From: Alistipes sp. | GTDB lineage: Bacteria; Bacteroidota; Bacteroidia; Bacteroidales; Rikenellaceae | Length of the DNA: 14,438 nt | Direction of reading: 5' to 3' | Assembly: GCA_017631135.1 (NCBI GenBank) | Contig: JAGBTW010000111.1 | Location: 1 to 14,438 of the forward strand | Part shown: one piece after another, positions 1 to 7,627 of the stretch | Layout of the letters: each line of letters starts with the position of its first letter | Position numbering within the stretch: position 1 is the stretch's first letter | Position numbers and translations under genes: made by a program | The notes under the pieces: model-generated | Seen by the model: only the letters and a program-made list of their open reading frames with translations | What the model was told of the DNA's origin: nothing | Database searches by the model: none

Positions 1-202
1 CATGAAGCCCGTCGTTGTGGGTATGATAATGTCGGCAGCGCTGCTCTTAATCTTCCCCCACTCGACCGAGGGTCGCAGCTTCACGGATGTGTGGAGCTGG
101 GTGATATTTGTCGCGGTGCTCGTTGCCTCGGCACGCAAGGTTAACCCCATATTGCTCATCGTGCTGTCGGGCGTTGCGGGTGTGTTAATTTATGGAATAT
201 AA
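1..202 (+). CDS. Membrane protein C-terminus, probable chromate transporter family (partial)
   Basis: Only the last 66 codons are visible, and the gene enters from the left edge; base 1 is the third base of an earlier codon. The ATG at position 2 is probably internal. The protein has two hydrophobic stretches, residues 5-19 and 32-43, then a short loop with ARKVNPI and a last hydrophobic segment ending LIYGI. This closing pattern, a membrane segment, a short basic loop with (K)V(N/H)PI, then LLI-LSG-AG, resembles the C-terminus of ChrA-type transporters, which in Bacteroidales often occur as two adjacent half-length genes. The assignment rests on that resemblance alone, and another polytopic transporter is possible. 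The stop codon lies 7 nt before the preferred start of the helicase gene, so the two are probably co-transcribed. Confidence 0.55.
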   Translation, partial: MKPVVVGMIMSAALLLIFPHSTEGRSFTDVWSWVIFVAVLVASARKVNPILLIVLSGVAGVLIYGI

Positions 203-209
203 AAGAGTT

Positions 210-2618
210 ATGAGTCAAGATAATACGAATATATTGGAGGGCTTGAGTGCTGTGCAGCGCGAAGCCGTTGTCAACTACGATGGTCCCACGCTTATCATTG
301 CGGGTGCGGGCTCGGGCAAGACGCGTGTGCTCACTACGCGCATCGCCTACATGTTGTCGCAGGGCGTAGACCCCTCGTCAATCCTCGCACTGACCTTTAC
401 CAACAAGGCTGCGCGCGAGATGCGTGAGCGTATCGAGAAGCTCGTGGGTCCCAAGGCGCGCTTCATACGCATGGGCACGTTCCACTCGGTCTTTGCCCGC
501 CTGTTGAGGGAGAATGCCGAGCGCATAGGCTACACACAGAGCTACACCATCTACGAGCCCAACGATGTCAAGAACCTTATCAAGGCGATTATCAAGGATA
601 AAAACCTCAACGAGGAGCGCTACAAGCCCCAGGCTGTTGCTGCGCGCATATCTATGGCGAAGAACTGCCTCATCACGCCTGGTGCTTACATCGCTAACGC
701 TACGCTTGGCGCGGAGGACCGCGAGGCGAAGATGCCCGAGGTGGGTGACATATACAACGAGTACTGCCAACGCTGCAAGCGCAACGGTGCTATGGACTTC
801 GACGACCTGCTTCTGCAGACCAACATCCTCTTGCGCGATGCCCCCGATGTGCTGGAGCAGTACCAAGATAGGTTCAAGTACCTCCTTGTCGACGAGTACC
901 AGGATACCAACATGGCGCAGTATATCATCGTGCGTCGCTTGGCGTTGAAGCACTCCAACGTCTGTGTTGTGGGTGACGATGCACAGAGCATCTACGCCTT
1001 CCGCGGAGCGAAGATTGAGAACATCCTCTCGTTCCAGAGGGACTATCCCACAGCGAAGGTCTACAAACTCGAGCAGAACTACCGCTCTACGCAGACCATC
1101 GTCGAGGCGGCTAACTCGCTCATAAAGAACAACTCGCGCCGCTTGGATAAGAGGTGCTTCTCGGCAGCCGACATGGGCGACAAAATATCGCTTGTGCGCG
1201 TCTTGGAGGATAGCTACGAGGCTGTAGAGGTGGCTATGGACATCAAGAATAAGGCGCGTGAGGGTGCCAAGTGGAGCGACTTCGCAATTCTCTATCGCAC
1301 AAACAAGCAGCACGGTCTCTTCGAGTCGGCACTTGCACGCAGGGGCATCCCCTATCGTGTCTACAAGGGCATGTCGCTCCTTGAGCATAAGGATGTGCGC
1401 AACCTCATAGCCTACTTCAGTGTCATCCTCAACCCCAACGACGATGAGTCGTTCAAGCGCATCGTTAACTACCCTGCGCGAGGCATTGGCGACACGACAA
1501 TAGCGCGCATAGCGGAGATTGCAGCGCAGAGGGGCACATCTATGTGGCACGCAGTGCACGAGCTTGTCGCCTCAACACAGCCCATGGACCAGGTGGAGAA
1601 GGTCGTGGTGCGCAAGGTGGGTGATTTTGTGCGCCTGATAAACGAGCTATCTGCGCTACGCACCGAGATGGGTGTGTGCGACTTTGCCAAGGAGGTGATG
1701 ACGCGCTCGGGTATACTGCACGCCTTGGAGGTAGAGAAGAAGCCCGAGAATGACACCGCAAAGGACTACCTCGACCAGCTCTTGGCAATGATGAGCTCGT
1801 ATGAGGATGAGTGCGACCGCGAGATGGAGGATGGACTCCGCGAGGAGAACTACACCCCCTCGATAGATGAGTGGATGCAGAACATGATGCTCCAAAACGA
1901 CCAAGATACCGAGGAGGAGGGTGACAAGGTTACGCTTATGACCGTGCACTCGGCAAAGGGTCTCGAGTATGACTATGTCTACATCGTGGGCATGGAGGAG
2001 GGTCTCTTCCCCTCGAGCCGCTCGGTGGAGTCTATAAACGACCTGGAGGAGGAGCGTCGACTGATGTATGTGGCCATCACGCGTGCCAAGAAGGGTCTTA
2101 TGCTTACCTATGCCGAGATGCGTCGTGTGTGGGGCAAGACCGAGAATACATCGCCCAGCCGCTTCCTCAAGGAGATTGACAAGGAGTACCTCGAGGCTAA
2201 CTTCAACATCGAGGAGCTCGCGGGTCGCAACCGTTGGGAGCGTGCTCTTGACGATGGCGAGGGCTCACGACCCAAGTTCGAGTCGCTAAAGAGTCGCTAT
2301 GGCAGTGGCAGTACTCGCCCCGTGGGTGGTGCTGCGGGTGGCAACGCTCGTCCACGCCCCGAGATTATCAATACACCCCCTCCCGTAGACCCCGCTCGTG
2401 CAGGCATGCGCTCGGTGGGTGTGCACCGCGATGGTGCTGCAACCACACTTGGTGAGTGTGCCTACAAGGTGGGTGATAGGGTGTCGCACCCCAAGTTTGG
2501 TGCTGGCAGGGTAGAGCGCATCGAGCCCCTTGCTACCGACCACAAGGTTGTCATAGCCTTCGACAGCTATGGCACAAAGACACTGCTTGCCAACTTCGCT
2601 AAACTTGCTAAACTATAG
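210..2618 (+). CDS. pcrA: ATP-dependent DNA helicase, PcrA/UvrD type (superfamily 1)
   Basis: A 3'-5' SF1A helicase that unwinds DNA in nucleotide excision and mismatch repair and clears blocked replication or transcription complexes. All signature motifs are present (numbering from the ATG at 210): Walker A GAGSGKT (32-38), motif II DEYQDT (228-233), motif III GDDAQSIYAFRG (255-266), motif IV LEQNYRST (287-294), motif V TVHSAKGLEYD (His near 580) and motif VI YVAITRAKK (Arg near 625). A Gly/Pro-rich linker (about 690-740) leads to a C-terminal domain, YKVGDRVSHPKFGAGRV onward (752-802), matching the Tudor-like tail of PcrA that contacts RNA polymerase. The 802-residue length is normal. An in-frame ATG at 192 would add six residues (MEYKRV) and overlap the upstream gene by 11 nt. 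I prefer 210, giving MSQDN, because it follows the upstream stop and a purine-rich stretch; this is not certain. The glycosyltransferase gene starts 4 nt after the stop. Confidence 0.96.
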   Translation: MSQDNTNILEGLSAVQREAVVNYDGPTLIIAGAGSGKTRVLTTRIAYMLSQGVDPSSILALTFTNKAAREMRERIEKLVGPKARFIRMGTFHSVFARLLRENAERIGYTQSYTIYEPNDVKNLIKAIIKDKNLNEERYKPQAVAARISMAKNCLITPGAYIANATLGAEDREAKMPEVGDIYNEYCQRCKRNGAMDFDDLLLQTNILLRDAPDVLEQYQDRFKYLLVDEYQDTNMAQYIIVRRLALKHSNVCVVGDDAQSIYAFRGAKIENILSFQRDYPTAKVYKLEQNYRSTQTIVEAANSLIKNNSRRLDKRCFSAADMGDKISLVRVLEDSYEAVEVAMDIKNKAREGAKWSDFAILYRTNKQHGLFESALARRGIPYRVYKGMSLLEHKDVRNLIAYFSVILNPNDDESFKRIVNYPARGIGDTTIARIAEIAAQRGTSMWHAVHELVASTQPMDQVEKVVVRKVGDFVRLINELSALRTEMGVCDFAKEVMTRSGILHALEVEKKPENDTAKDYLDQLLAMMSSYEDECDREMEDGLREENYTPSIDEWMQNMMLQNDQDTEEEGDKVTLMTVHSAKGLEYDYVYIVGMEEGLFPSSRSVESINDLEEERRLMYVAITRAKKGLMLTYAEMRRVWGKTENTSPSRFLKEIDKEYLEANFNIEELAGRNRWERALDDGEGSRPKFESLKSRYGSGSTRPVGGAAGGNARPRPEIINTPPPVDPARAGMRSVGVHRDGAATTLGECAYKVGDRVSHPKFGAGRVERIEPLATDHKVVIAFDSYGTKTLLANFAKLAKL

Positions 2619-2622
2619 ACCA

Positions 2623-3558
2623 ATGAGAGAGGTGATGCTATCGGTGGTCATGACCACCTACAACCACGAGCGCTATATCGCCACGGCGATAGAGAGCGTG
2701 TTGCGTCAGCAGACCGACTTCCCGATAGAGATTGTCGTGGGCGAGGACTGCAGCACCGACCGCACACTAAACATACTCCTCGATTACCAGAGTCAGTACC
2801 CCGAGGCGATACGCATAGTGCGCTCGGAGAGTAATGTGGGCTTCAGGGAGAACTACCGTCGCACCATAGCTGCGGCACATGGTCGCTACATCGCAATGCT
2901 CGATGGCGACGACTACTTCACCCATCGCAAGAAGTTGCAGATGCAGGTGGAGCTCTTGGAGCAAAACCCCGATGTCGGCATGTGCTATGGTCGCTCGGAG
3001 CGTGTGGATGAGAGTGGCGCAACCACCATCTACCCCGAGGGAGAGTGCACAACGACATTAGAGGCTATGCTTCGCCGTAACCCCGCGGAGAACTGCACCG
3101 TTGTGGCACGCAAGGAGCTTGTCGAGCGCTACTACGCCGATGTACGCCCCGAGGAGCACCCCGAGTGGTTGACCGACGACCTGCCCATGTGGCTGTGGTT
3201 TGCTGCCAACAGCCGATGTATGGCTATCGACTGCCCTATGTCTGTGCACCGCGTGCTGAACGAGAGCGTGAGTCACAGCCCTAACTACAAGAGGCGCATG
3301 GCATTTGTCGACTCGCTCTATGACATCAGCTTGTGGTACGACGAGCGATACAACGACTCGCGCTTAAGCGATGAGCTGCTCACCGAAAAGCACAATACGA
3401 CGTTGTGGGTGTTGTCCTATAATGGTAGCGTTGGAGAGTATATAAGGCGCTGGCGCAGAGATGTTAAGGAGTACAGAGCACTGAAGAGGAACATCGCCTC
3501 GTACGGGCTCTTCGTAAAGAAGGTGTGTTGGCGCATGTGGCACAAAACAAAGCGATAG
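2623..3558 (+). CDS. Glycosyltransferase family 2 (GT-A fold)
   Basis: Predicted cytoplasmic transferase that moves a sugar from a nucleotide-sugar donor to a glycan or lipid acceptor. The N-terminus has the GT2 start LSVVMTTYNHERYI (6-19), then a GEDCSTDRT loop (40-48) and the metal-binding DxD-type motif DGDD at residues 94-97. An MCYGRSERVD stretch and an acidic EEHPEWLTDDLP segment follow; the latter could supply the catalytic base, which is inference. The tail from about residue 250 is basic and amphipathic (KNIASYGLFVKKVCWRMWHK-like), perhaps a membrane-surface contact. No transmembrane segment is evident. An in-frame ATG at 2569 lies inside the helicase gene and gives a non-family extension, so I chose 2623; 2635 (MLSVVM) is also possible. 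The gene lies between pcrA and nth with gaps of 4 and 3 nt. Donor and acceptor cannot be read from the sequence. Confidence 0.9.
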   Translation: MREVMLSVVMTTYNHERYIATAIESVLRQQTDFPIEIVVGEDCSTDRTLNILLDYQSQYPEAIRIVRSESNVGFRENYRRTIAAAHGRYIAMLDGDDYFTHRKKLQMQVELLEQNPDVGMCYGRSERVDESGATTIYPEGECTTTLEAMLRRNPAENCTVVARKELVERYYADVRPEEHPEWLTDDLPMWLWFAANSRCMAIDCPMSVHRVLNESVSHSPNYKRRMAFVDSLYDISLWYDERYNDSRLSDELLTEKHNTTLWVLSYNGSVGEYIRRWRRDVKEYRALKRNIASYGLFVKKVCWRMWHKTKR

Positions 3559-3561
3559 ACT

Positions 3562-4209
3562 ATGACTACAAAGGAGCGATATAGAGGCGTTGTGGAGTAC
3601 TTCTCGGTGGCTATGCCCACGGCAGAGAGCGAGCTTGACTTTCGTAACCCATTCGAGCTACTCGTGGCTGTTGTGCTCTCGGCGCAGTGCACCGACAAGC
3701 GCGTGAACCTCACCACGCCCGCATTGTTCGAGGCATATCCCACTGCCGAGGCTATGTCAAAGGCTACGGTGGAGGAGATATACGACTATATAAAGAGCAT
3801 CTCCTACCCGAATAACAAGGCGAAGCATCTTGCAGCACTCTCGCGACAGATAGTGGAAAAGTTTGGTGGCGAGGTGCCCACCGACCCCGATGACCTGCAG
3901 TCGTTGCAGTGTGTGGGTCGCAAGACGGCAAATGTTGTGGGTGCGGTGTTGTGGGGCAGAGAGGTGATGCCCGTAGATACGCATGTCTTTCGTGTTGCCG
4001 CACGCATAGGTTTGAGCCGCAATGCCAAGACCCCGCTTGCCACGGAGCGTCAGTTGGAGAGGGGCTTTCCCAAGGAGTTGCTGCCCATAGCTCATCACTG
4101 GCTCATTCTGCATGGTCGCTACACCTGCGTTGCACGCAAACCCAAGTGCGAGGCGTGTGGCATAACCGAGTACTGCAAATATTTCAAGGATAATAACACT
4201 GCTAAATAG
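3562..4209 (+). CDS. nth: Endonuclease III (DNA glycosylase/AP lyase)
   Basis: Bifunctional base-excision repair enzyme that removes oxidised pyrimidines and cuts the abasic site. The 215-residue protein is close to the usual family length. The helix-hairpin-helix reads LQCVGRKTANVV, with catalytic Lys at residue 121; the catalytic Asp is D139 in VDTHVFRV. The C-terminal [4Fe-4S] loop has the exact Cx6Cx2Cx5C spacing (C189, C196, C199, C205). These positions match E. coli Nth within one or two residues. The start is 3 nt after the glycosyltransferase stop, and its own stop TAG is directly followed by the ATG of the protease gene, so translation is probably coupled. Its placement with pcrA puts two DNA-repair genes in one transcript. 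Confidence 0.97.
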   Translation: MTTKERYRGVVEYFSVAMPTAESELDFRNPFELLVAVVLSAQCTDKRVNLTTPALFEAYPTAEAMSKATVEEIYDYIKSISYPNNKAKHLAALSRQIVEKFGGEVPTDPDDLQSLQCVGRKTANVVGAVLWGREVMPVDTHVFRVAARIGLSRNAKTPLATERQLERGFPKELLPIAHHWLILHGRYTCVARKPKCEACGITEYCKYFKDNNTAK

Positions 4210-5628
4210 ATGATTATGAAGCGCATAATGATATTGTTAACCATGCTCGTTGCGGCATGTACCTCGCCCTCGTACCCTGGCGTAGACCGCCCAAATAGTG
4301 GTGGCAACAGCTCGGTCGACAGAGAGGTGATTGACTACATAGACCAGCGTCTCGAGGCGGAGTACTACTGGTTGGATGAGGTTGCCAAGAAGTGCAACTC
4401 CTTTGACCGTGGCGTAGCGTGGGAGGACTACCTCGGTAATGTGCTGTTGCGCCTTACGACCAACACCGACGATGGATACCTCACTTCGAAGGGTCAGCGA
4501 GTGCTCTACTCCTACATACGCGAGCTCCCAGCCTCTACGCGCACCGAGACCATGGGTTTTGGCATCGACCTGCACACGACAATCGTCATCATCGACAAGG
4601 AGAATAGCTACTATGGCTTCGTTGTGGATAATGTTTTTGAGGGTTCACCCGCTATGGAGGGTGGTGTGCGTCGTGGCGATGTAATTGTCAAGGTGGATAA
4701 CAACTACATAACGCCCAACAACTATCTGACGCTCTTTAACTCGATATACCAAAACAAGCTCTCGAACATAAGACTACAGGTGCGCCGCCAATATACTCCC
4801 GAGGGTGACCAAGAGAGCTACGCCGTGGAGCTCACGGCAGCTGCGTACAAGGAGTGTACGGTTGCACACAGCGAGATTATTGAGGGAGTGAAGCGTGTGG
4901 GCTACCTCGTCTATACGGGCTTCGACACCGCGTCAGATATTGAGCTTGTCGAGGCGTTGGCTCACTTCGCAAGCGAGGGTATCACGGAGGTTGTGCTCGA
5001 CCTACGCATCAATAGCGGAGGTTCGTTGAGCTCGGCACTAAAGCTCACCTCGACACTCCTCCCCGCTTCATACGAGGGTAGTGTGTTGTGCGAGGCGCGC
5101 CGCAACCCAAAGAATAAGCGCGCCGAGACAAGTGAGTTGTTCAAGCTCCAAGCCATGGAGTTCAACCTCGGCATCGACCACCTCACCGTCATCGTGTCGG
5201 ACAATAGCGCCTCGGCATCGGAGCTTGTAATTATGGGCTTGCGAGGCTTGGACATCCCCGTTACGCTTGTCGGCTCTACGACGCAGGGCAAGAACTGTGG
5301 CATGGATGTCACGCGCCGCACCATAGGCTCGCTCTATTTGGAGTATGCGCCCATCACGTTTATGTGTCTCGATGCCAAGGGCTTTGGCGATTGGGGTGAT
5401 GGCATTGGCGTGGATATTGAGGTTGTGGAGTATGACAAACTATATCCGATACCCTATGTGCCATGGGGTAGCAGCTATGCTGCACAGGATGCGGCATTGC
5501 GCTGTGCACTCGAGAGCATAGGCTACAACTTCGAGGATGCTACGCGCGGAGATGCTACCGAGCGAGAGGCTTGGGACGCAGCAACGACACTCGTAGAGCC
5601 CATAGAGGGAATACGCCTCTACGAGTAG
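4210..5628 (+). CDS. S41 family (C-terminal processing) serine protease, lipoprotein
   Basis: Predicted envelope protease of the CtpA/Tsp family. The N-terminus has a lysine, a hydrophobic stretch and a lipobox ending LVAAC, so Cys17 would be lipidated. The residues after it (TSPSYPGVD) lack the clustered acidic residues of the known Bacteroidetes surface-export signal, which suggests a periplasm-facing anchor; this is inference. A helical N-terminal region with DDGYLT (about 35-105) is followed by a PDZ-like domain (about 113-215, with GFGI, GSPAMEGGVRRGD). The S41 core has LDLRINSGG (263-271), nucleophile Ser335 in NSASASE and general-base Lys361 in TTQGK, matching the Ser-Lys dyad of Tsp. 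The 472-residue length is typical of short Bacteroidales homologues. The start at 4210 directly abuts the nth stop; ATG 4216 is an alternative. The substrate is unknown. Confidence 0.9.
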   Translation: MIMKRIMILLTMLVAACTSPSYPGVDRPNSGGNSSVDREVIDYIDQRLEAEYYWLDEVAKKCNSFDRGVAWEDYLGNVLLRLTTNTDDGYLTSKGQRVLYSYIRELPASTRTETMGFGIDLHTTIVIIDKENSYYGFVVDNVFEGSPAMEGGVRRGDVIVKVDNNYITPNNYLTLFNSIYQNKLSNIRLQVRRQYTPEGDQESYAVELTAAAYKECTVAHSEIIEGVKRVGYLVYTGFDTASDIELVEALAHFASEGITEVVLDLRINSGGSLSSALKLTSTLLPASYEGSVLCEARRNPKNKRAETSELFKLQAMEFNLGIDHLTVIVSDNSASASELVIMGLRGLDIPVTLVGSTTQGKNCGMDVTRRTIGSLYLEYAPITFMCLDAKGFGDWGDGIGVDIEVVEYDKLYPIPYVPWGSSYAAQDAALRCALESIGYNFEDATRGDATEREAWDAATTLVEPIEGIRLYE

Positions 5629-5648
5629 CGAAAACAACTATTTTTTTT
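5589..5648 (+). terminator. Candidate terminator: 10-bp inverted repeat followed by T8
   Basis: ACTCGTAGAG (5589-5598) and CTCTACGAGT (5617-5626) are perfect reverse complements, separated by 18 nt. They cover the last codons and the first base of the stop codon of the protease gene. A run of eight T lies at 5641-5648, 14 nt after the stem, which is farther than in a classical intrinsic terminator. A second, mutually exclusive hairpin is possible: TAGAGG (5603-5608) can pair with CCTCTA (5616-5621). The position at the end of a tight operon and before a promoter element supports a terminator role, but the spacing makes it uncertain. Confidence 0.45.
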
Positions 5649-5649
5649 G

Positions 5650-5657
5650 TAACTTTG
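5650..5657 (+). promoter_or_regulatory. Bacteroidetes-type -7 promoter element for the moxR/bat operon
   Basis: TAACTTTG matches the Bacteroidetes primary sigma factor -7 consensus TAnnTTTG exactly. It directly follows a T-rich tract and sits in the only sizeable intergenic gap. No clear -33 TTTG is found at the usual distance, where the bases around 5625-5632 read GTAGCGAA. Transcription would start near 5663-5666, leaving a leader of about 80 nt before the moxR ATG. Confidence 0.6.
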
Positions 5658-5744
5658 CAATATATAGGCTGCGGGTTGCGTTTTGCAGATACACTGATGC
5701 CTAAAAAGTAGACGAACAAAGAGTAAAATATAAGATAAACAACA

Positions 5745-6743
5745 ATGAACGAAGTAGTTAACATCAAAGAACTCAATGCTCAAATTCAGGAGGAGTCGGT
5801 ATTTGTCGACACCTTGCGCAAGGAGATTTCACGCGTAATCATAGGTCAGCAGCACCTTGTAGATACGCTGCTTATAGGCCTCTTGTCCGACGGACACATC
5901 TTGTTGGAGGGTGTTCCAGGTCTTGCCAAGACCTTGGCTATCACCTCGCTCTCAAAGGCCATAGATGCCAAGTTCGCGCGTATACAGTTCACGCCCGACC
6001 TGTTGCCCGCCGACCTTATCGGTACGCTCATCTACTCGCAGCGCAACGAGGAGTTCTCGGTGAAGCGAGGTCCTATCTTTGCCAACTTCATCCTCGCCGA
6101 TGAGATTAACCGCTCGCCCGCAAAGGTGCAGTCCGCGCTTTTGGAGGCTATGCAGGAGAAGCAGGTGACAATTGGCGACGCTACATACCCCCTTCCCCAG
6201 CCATTCTTGGTGTTGGCAACGCAGAACCCCTTGGAGCAGGAGGGTACATACCCATTGCCAGAGGCACAGGTGGACCGATTTATGCTCAAGGCAAAAATAT
6301 CGTACCCCAAGCGCTCGGAGGAGCTCGAGATTGTGCGCCTTAACATCTCGGGTGCCGGCATGCCCGAGATTAACAAGGTCGTTTCGCCCGAGGACATCAT
6401 GCGTGCCCGCGAGATTGTTGGCAAGGTATACATGGACGAGAAGATTGAGAAGTACATTATCGACATCATCTTCGCTACGCGCGAGCCTGCGGAGTATCAC
6501 CTCAACAAGCTGCAGTCGCTCATCGCCTATGGTGGCTCGCCTCGTGCCTCTATCGCCTTGGCAAAGGCTGCGCGCGCCTACGCCTTCATCCAGCGTCGTG
6601 GCTATGTCATCCCCGAGGATGTGCGTGCTGTGTGTCACGATGTATTGCGCCACCGCATAGGTCTCACCTACGAGGCCGAGGCAAACAACATCACCTCGGA
6701 GCAGATTATTACAGAGATTCTTAACAACGTCATTGTACCCTAA
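5745..6743 (+). CDS. moxR: MoxR family AAA+ ATPase
   Basis: AAA+ ATPase thought to act as a chaperone that remodels or activates vWA-domain partners, here the DUF58 and Bat proteins encoded next to it. The core is complete: Walker A GVPGLAKT (56-63, Lys62), Walker B FILADEIN (Asp119, Glu120), sensor 1 in ATQNP (Asn161) and the QVDRF arginine (Arg178), followed by the helical lid with YGGSPRASIALAKAARA. The 332-residue length is standard, with no signal peptide, so it is cytoplasmic. The start at 5745 follows an A-rich leader (ACAACAATG) without a Shine-Dalgarno site, normal for Bacteroidota. It is the first gene of the operon, and its stop overlaps the next start as TAATG. Confidence 0.95.
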   Translation: MNEVVNIKELNAQIQEESVFVDTLRKEISRVIIGQQHLVDTLLIGLLSDGHILLEGVPGLAKTLAITSLSKAIDAKFARIQFTPDLLPADLIGTLIYSQRNEEFSVKRGPIFANFILADEINRSPAKVQSALLEAMQEKQVTIGDATYPLPQPFLVLATQNPLEQEGTYPLPEAQVDRFMLKAKISYPKRSEELEIVRLNISGAGMPEINKVVSPEDIMRAREIVGKVYMDEKIEKYIIDIIFATREPAEYHLNKLQSLIAYGGSPRASIALAKAARAYAFIQRRGYVIPEDVRAVCHDVLRHRIGLTYEAEANNITSEQIITEILNNVIVP

Positions 6744-7627
6744 TGCACCTTACCGAACAGGACATACTCAAGCGAGTGCGCCAAATCGAGATTAAGACGC
6801 GCGGTCTCTCGGATGCCATCTTCGCGGGCAAGTACCACTCGGCCTTTCGAGGTCGCGGTATGTCGTTTGCCGAGGTGCGCGAGTATCGCATGGGCGACGA
6901 TGTGCGCGATATTGACTGGAATGTCACGGCACGCTCGGAGCGCACCCATGTCAAGGTCTTTGAGGAGGAGCGCGAGCTCACGATGATGCTCATTGTCGAT
7001 GTCTCTCCCTCGCGCATGTTCGGCTCCAAGGAGTTTACCAAGAAGAACGTCATCACGGAGGTGGCAGCGACGCTCGCCTTCTCGGCAGTGAAGAACAACG
7101 ACAAGGTGGGCTGTATACTCTTCTCGGATAGGGTGGAGAAGTTCATCCCCCCGAAGAAGGGTCGTGCACATGTGATGATGATTATCCGCGAGCTTGTAGG
7201 CTTCGAGCCCCAGGGCACATCTACGAACATATCGGAGGCTTTGCGCTATCTTGTGGGCGTTAATAAGAAGCGTGCTACATGCTTCTTGCTCTCCGACTTC
7301 ATCAACTCCGAGGGCGACATGGAGCGTTTGGACGATGCACTTAAGATAGCCTCGTCGAAGCACGACATCATGGCAATCAAGGTCTACGACCAGCGTGATA
7401 GGGAGCTTCCGAATGTGGGTATCGTCGAGGTGCAGGATGCCGAGACGGGTCGTCGCGAGTGGCTCGACACCTCGTCGCGTGCTGTGCGCCGCTACTGGAG
7501 CGAGGCTTTCGACAAGCGTGACACCGCCATGCATCTGCTTATGCAGCAAAATCGCGTGGACGAGGCGGTCGTGGCTACGGGCGAGGACTATGTTGTGGAG
7601 CTTATAAAGATGTTTAAGCAACGATGA
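6743..7627 (+). CDS. DUF58 domain protein with vWA-like fold (Bat operon)
   Basis: Partner of MoxR in almost all such operons; its exact biochemical role is unknown. The DUF58 hallmark lies at residues 38-64: RGMSFAEVREYRMGDDVRDI, then DWNVTAR. A vWA-like fold follows with a MIDAS-type DVSPS (86-90), a GTSTN threonine near 162-166 and LLSDF, where Asp replaces the usual TDG context. At 294 residues with no signal peptide or transmembrane segment it is predicted to be cytoplasmic. The start shares one base with the moxR stop (TAATG), and the end overlaps the next gene by 4 nt (ATGA), indicating translational coupling. Confidence 0.93.
   Translation: MHLTEQDILKRVRQIEIKTRGLSDAIFAGKYHSAFRGRGMSFAEVREYRMGDDVRDIDWNVTARSERTHVKVFEEERELTMMLIVDVSPSRMFGSKEFTKKNVITEVAATLAFSAVKNNDKVGCILFSDRVEKFIPPKKGRAHVMMIIRELVGFEPQGTSTNISEALRYLVGVNKKRATCFLLSDFINSEGDMERLDDALKIASSKHDIMAIKVYDQRDRELPNVGIVEVQDAETGRREWLDTSSRAVRRYWSEAFDKRDTAMHLLMQQNRVDEAVVATGEDYVVELIKMFKQR

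Noticed and set aside
378..1559. Long open frame of 393 codons on the minus strand
   Set aside because: It lies opposite the well-supported pcrA helicase gene, has no recognisable domain and reflects the strong codon bias of the real gene.
5697..5711. Mini-ORF (MPKK, stop) in the moxR leader
   Set aside because: Four codons in an A-rich leader are expected by chance, and no paired structure or attenuation logic is visible.
6740..7621. 293-codon minus-strand frame
   Set aside because: It mirrors the DUF58 gene with nearly the same borders; the plus-strand protein has clear family motifs and this one has none.
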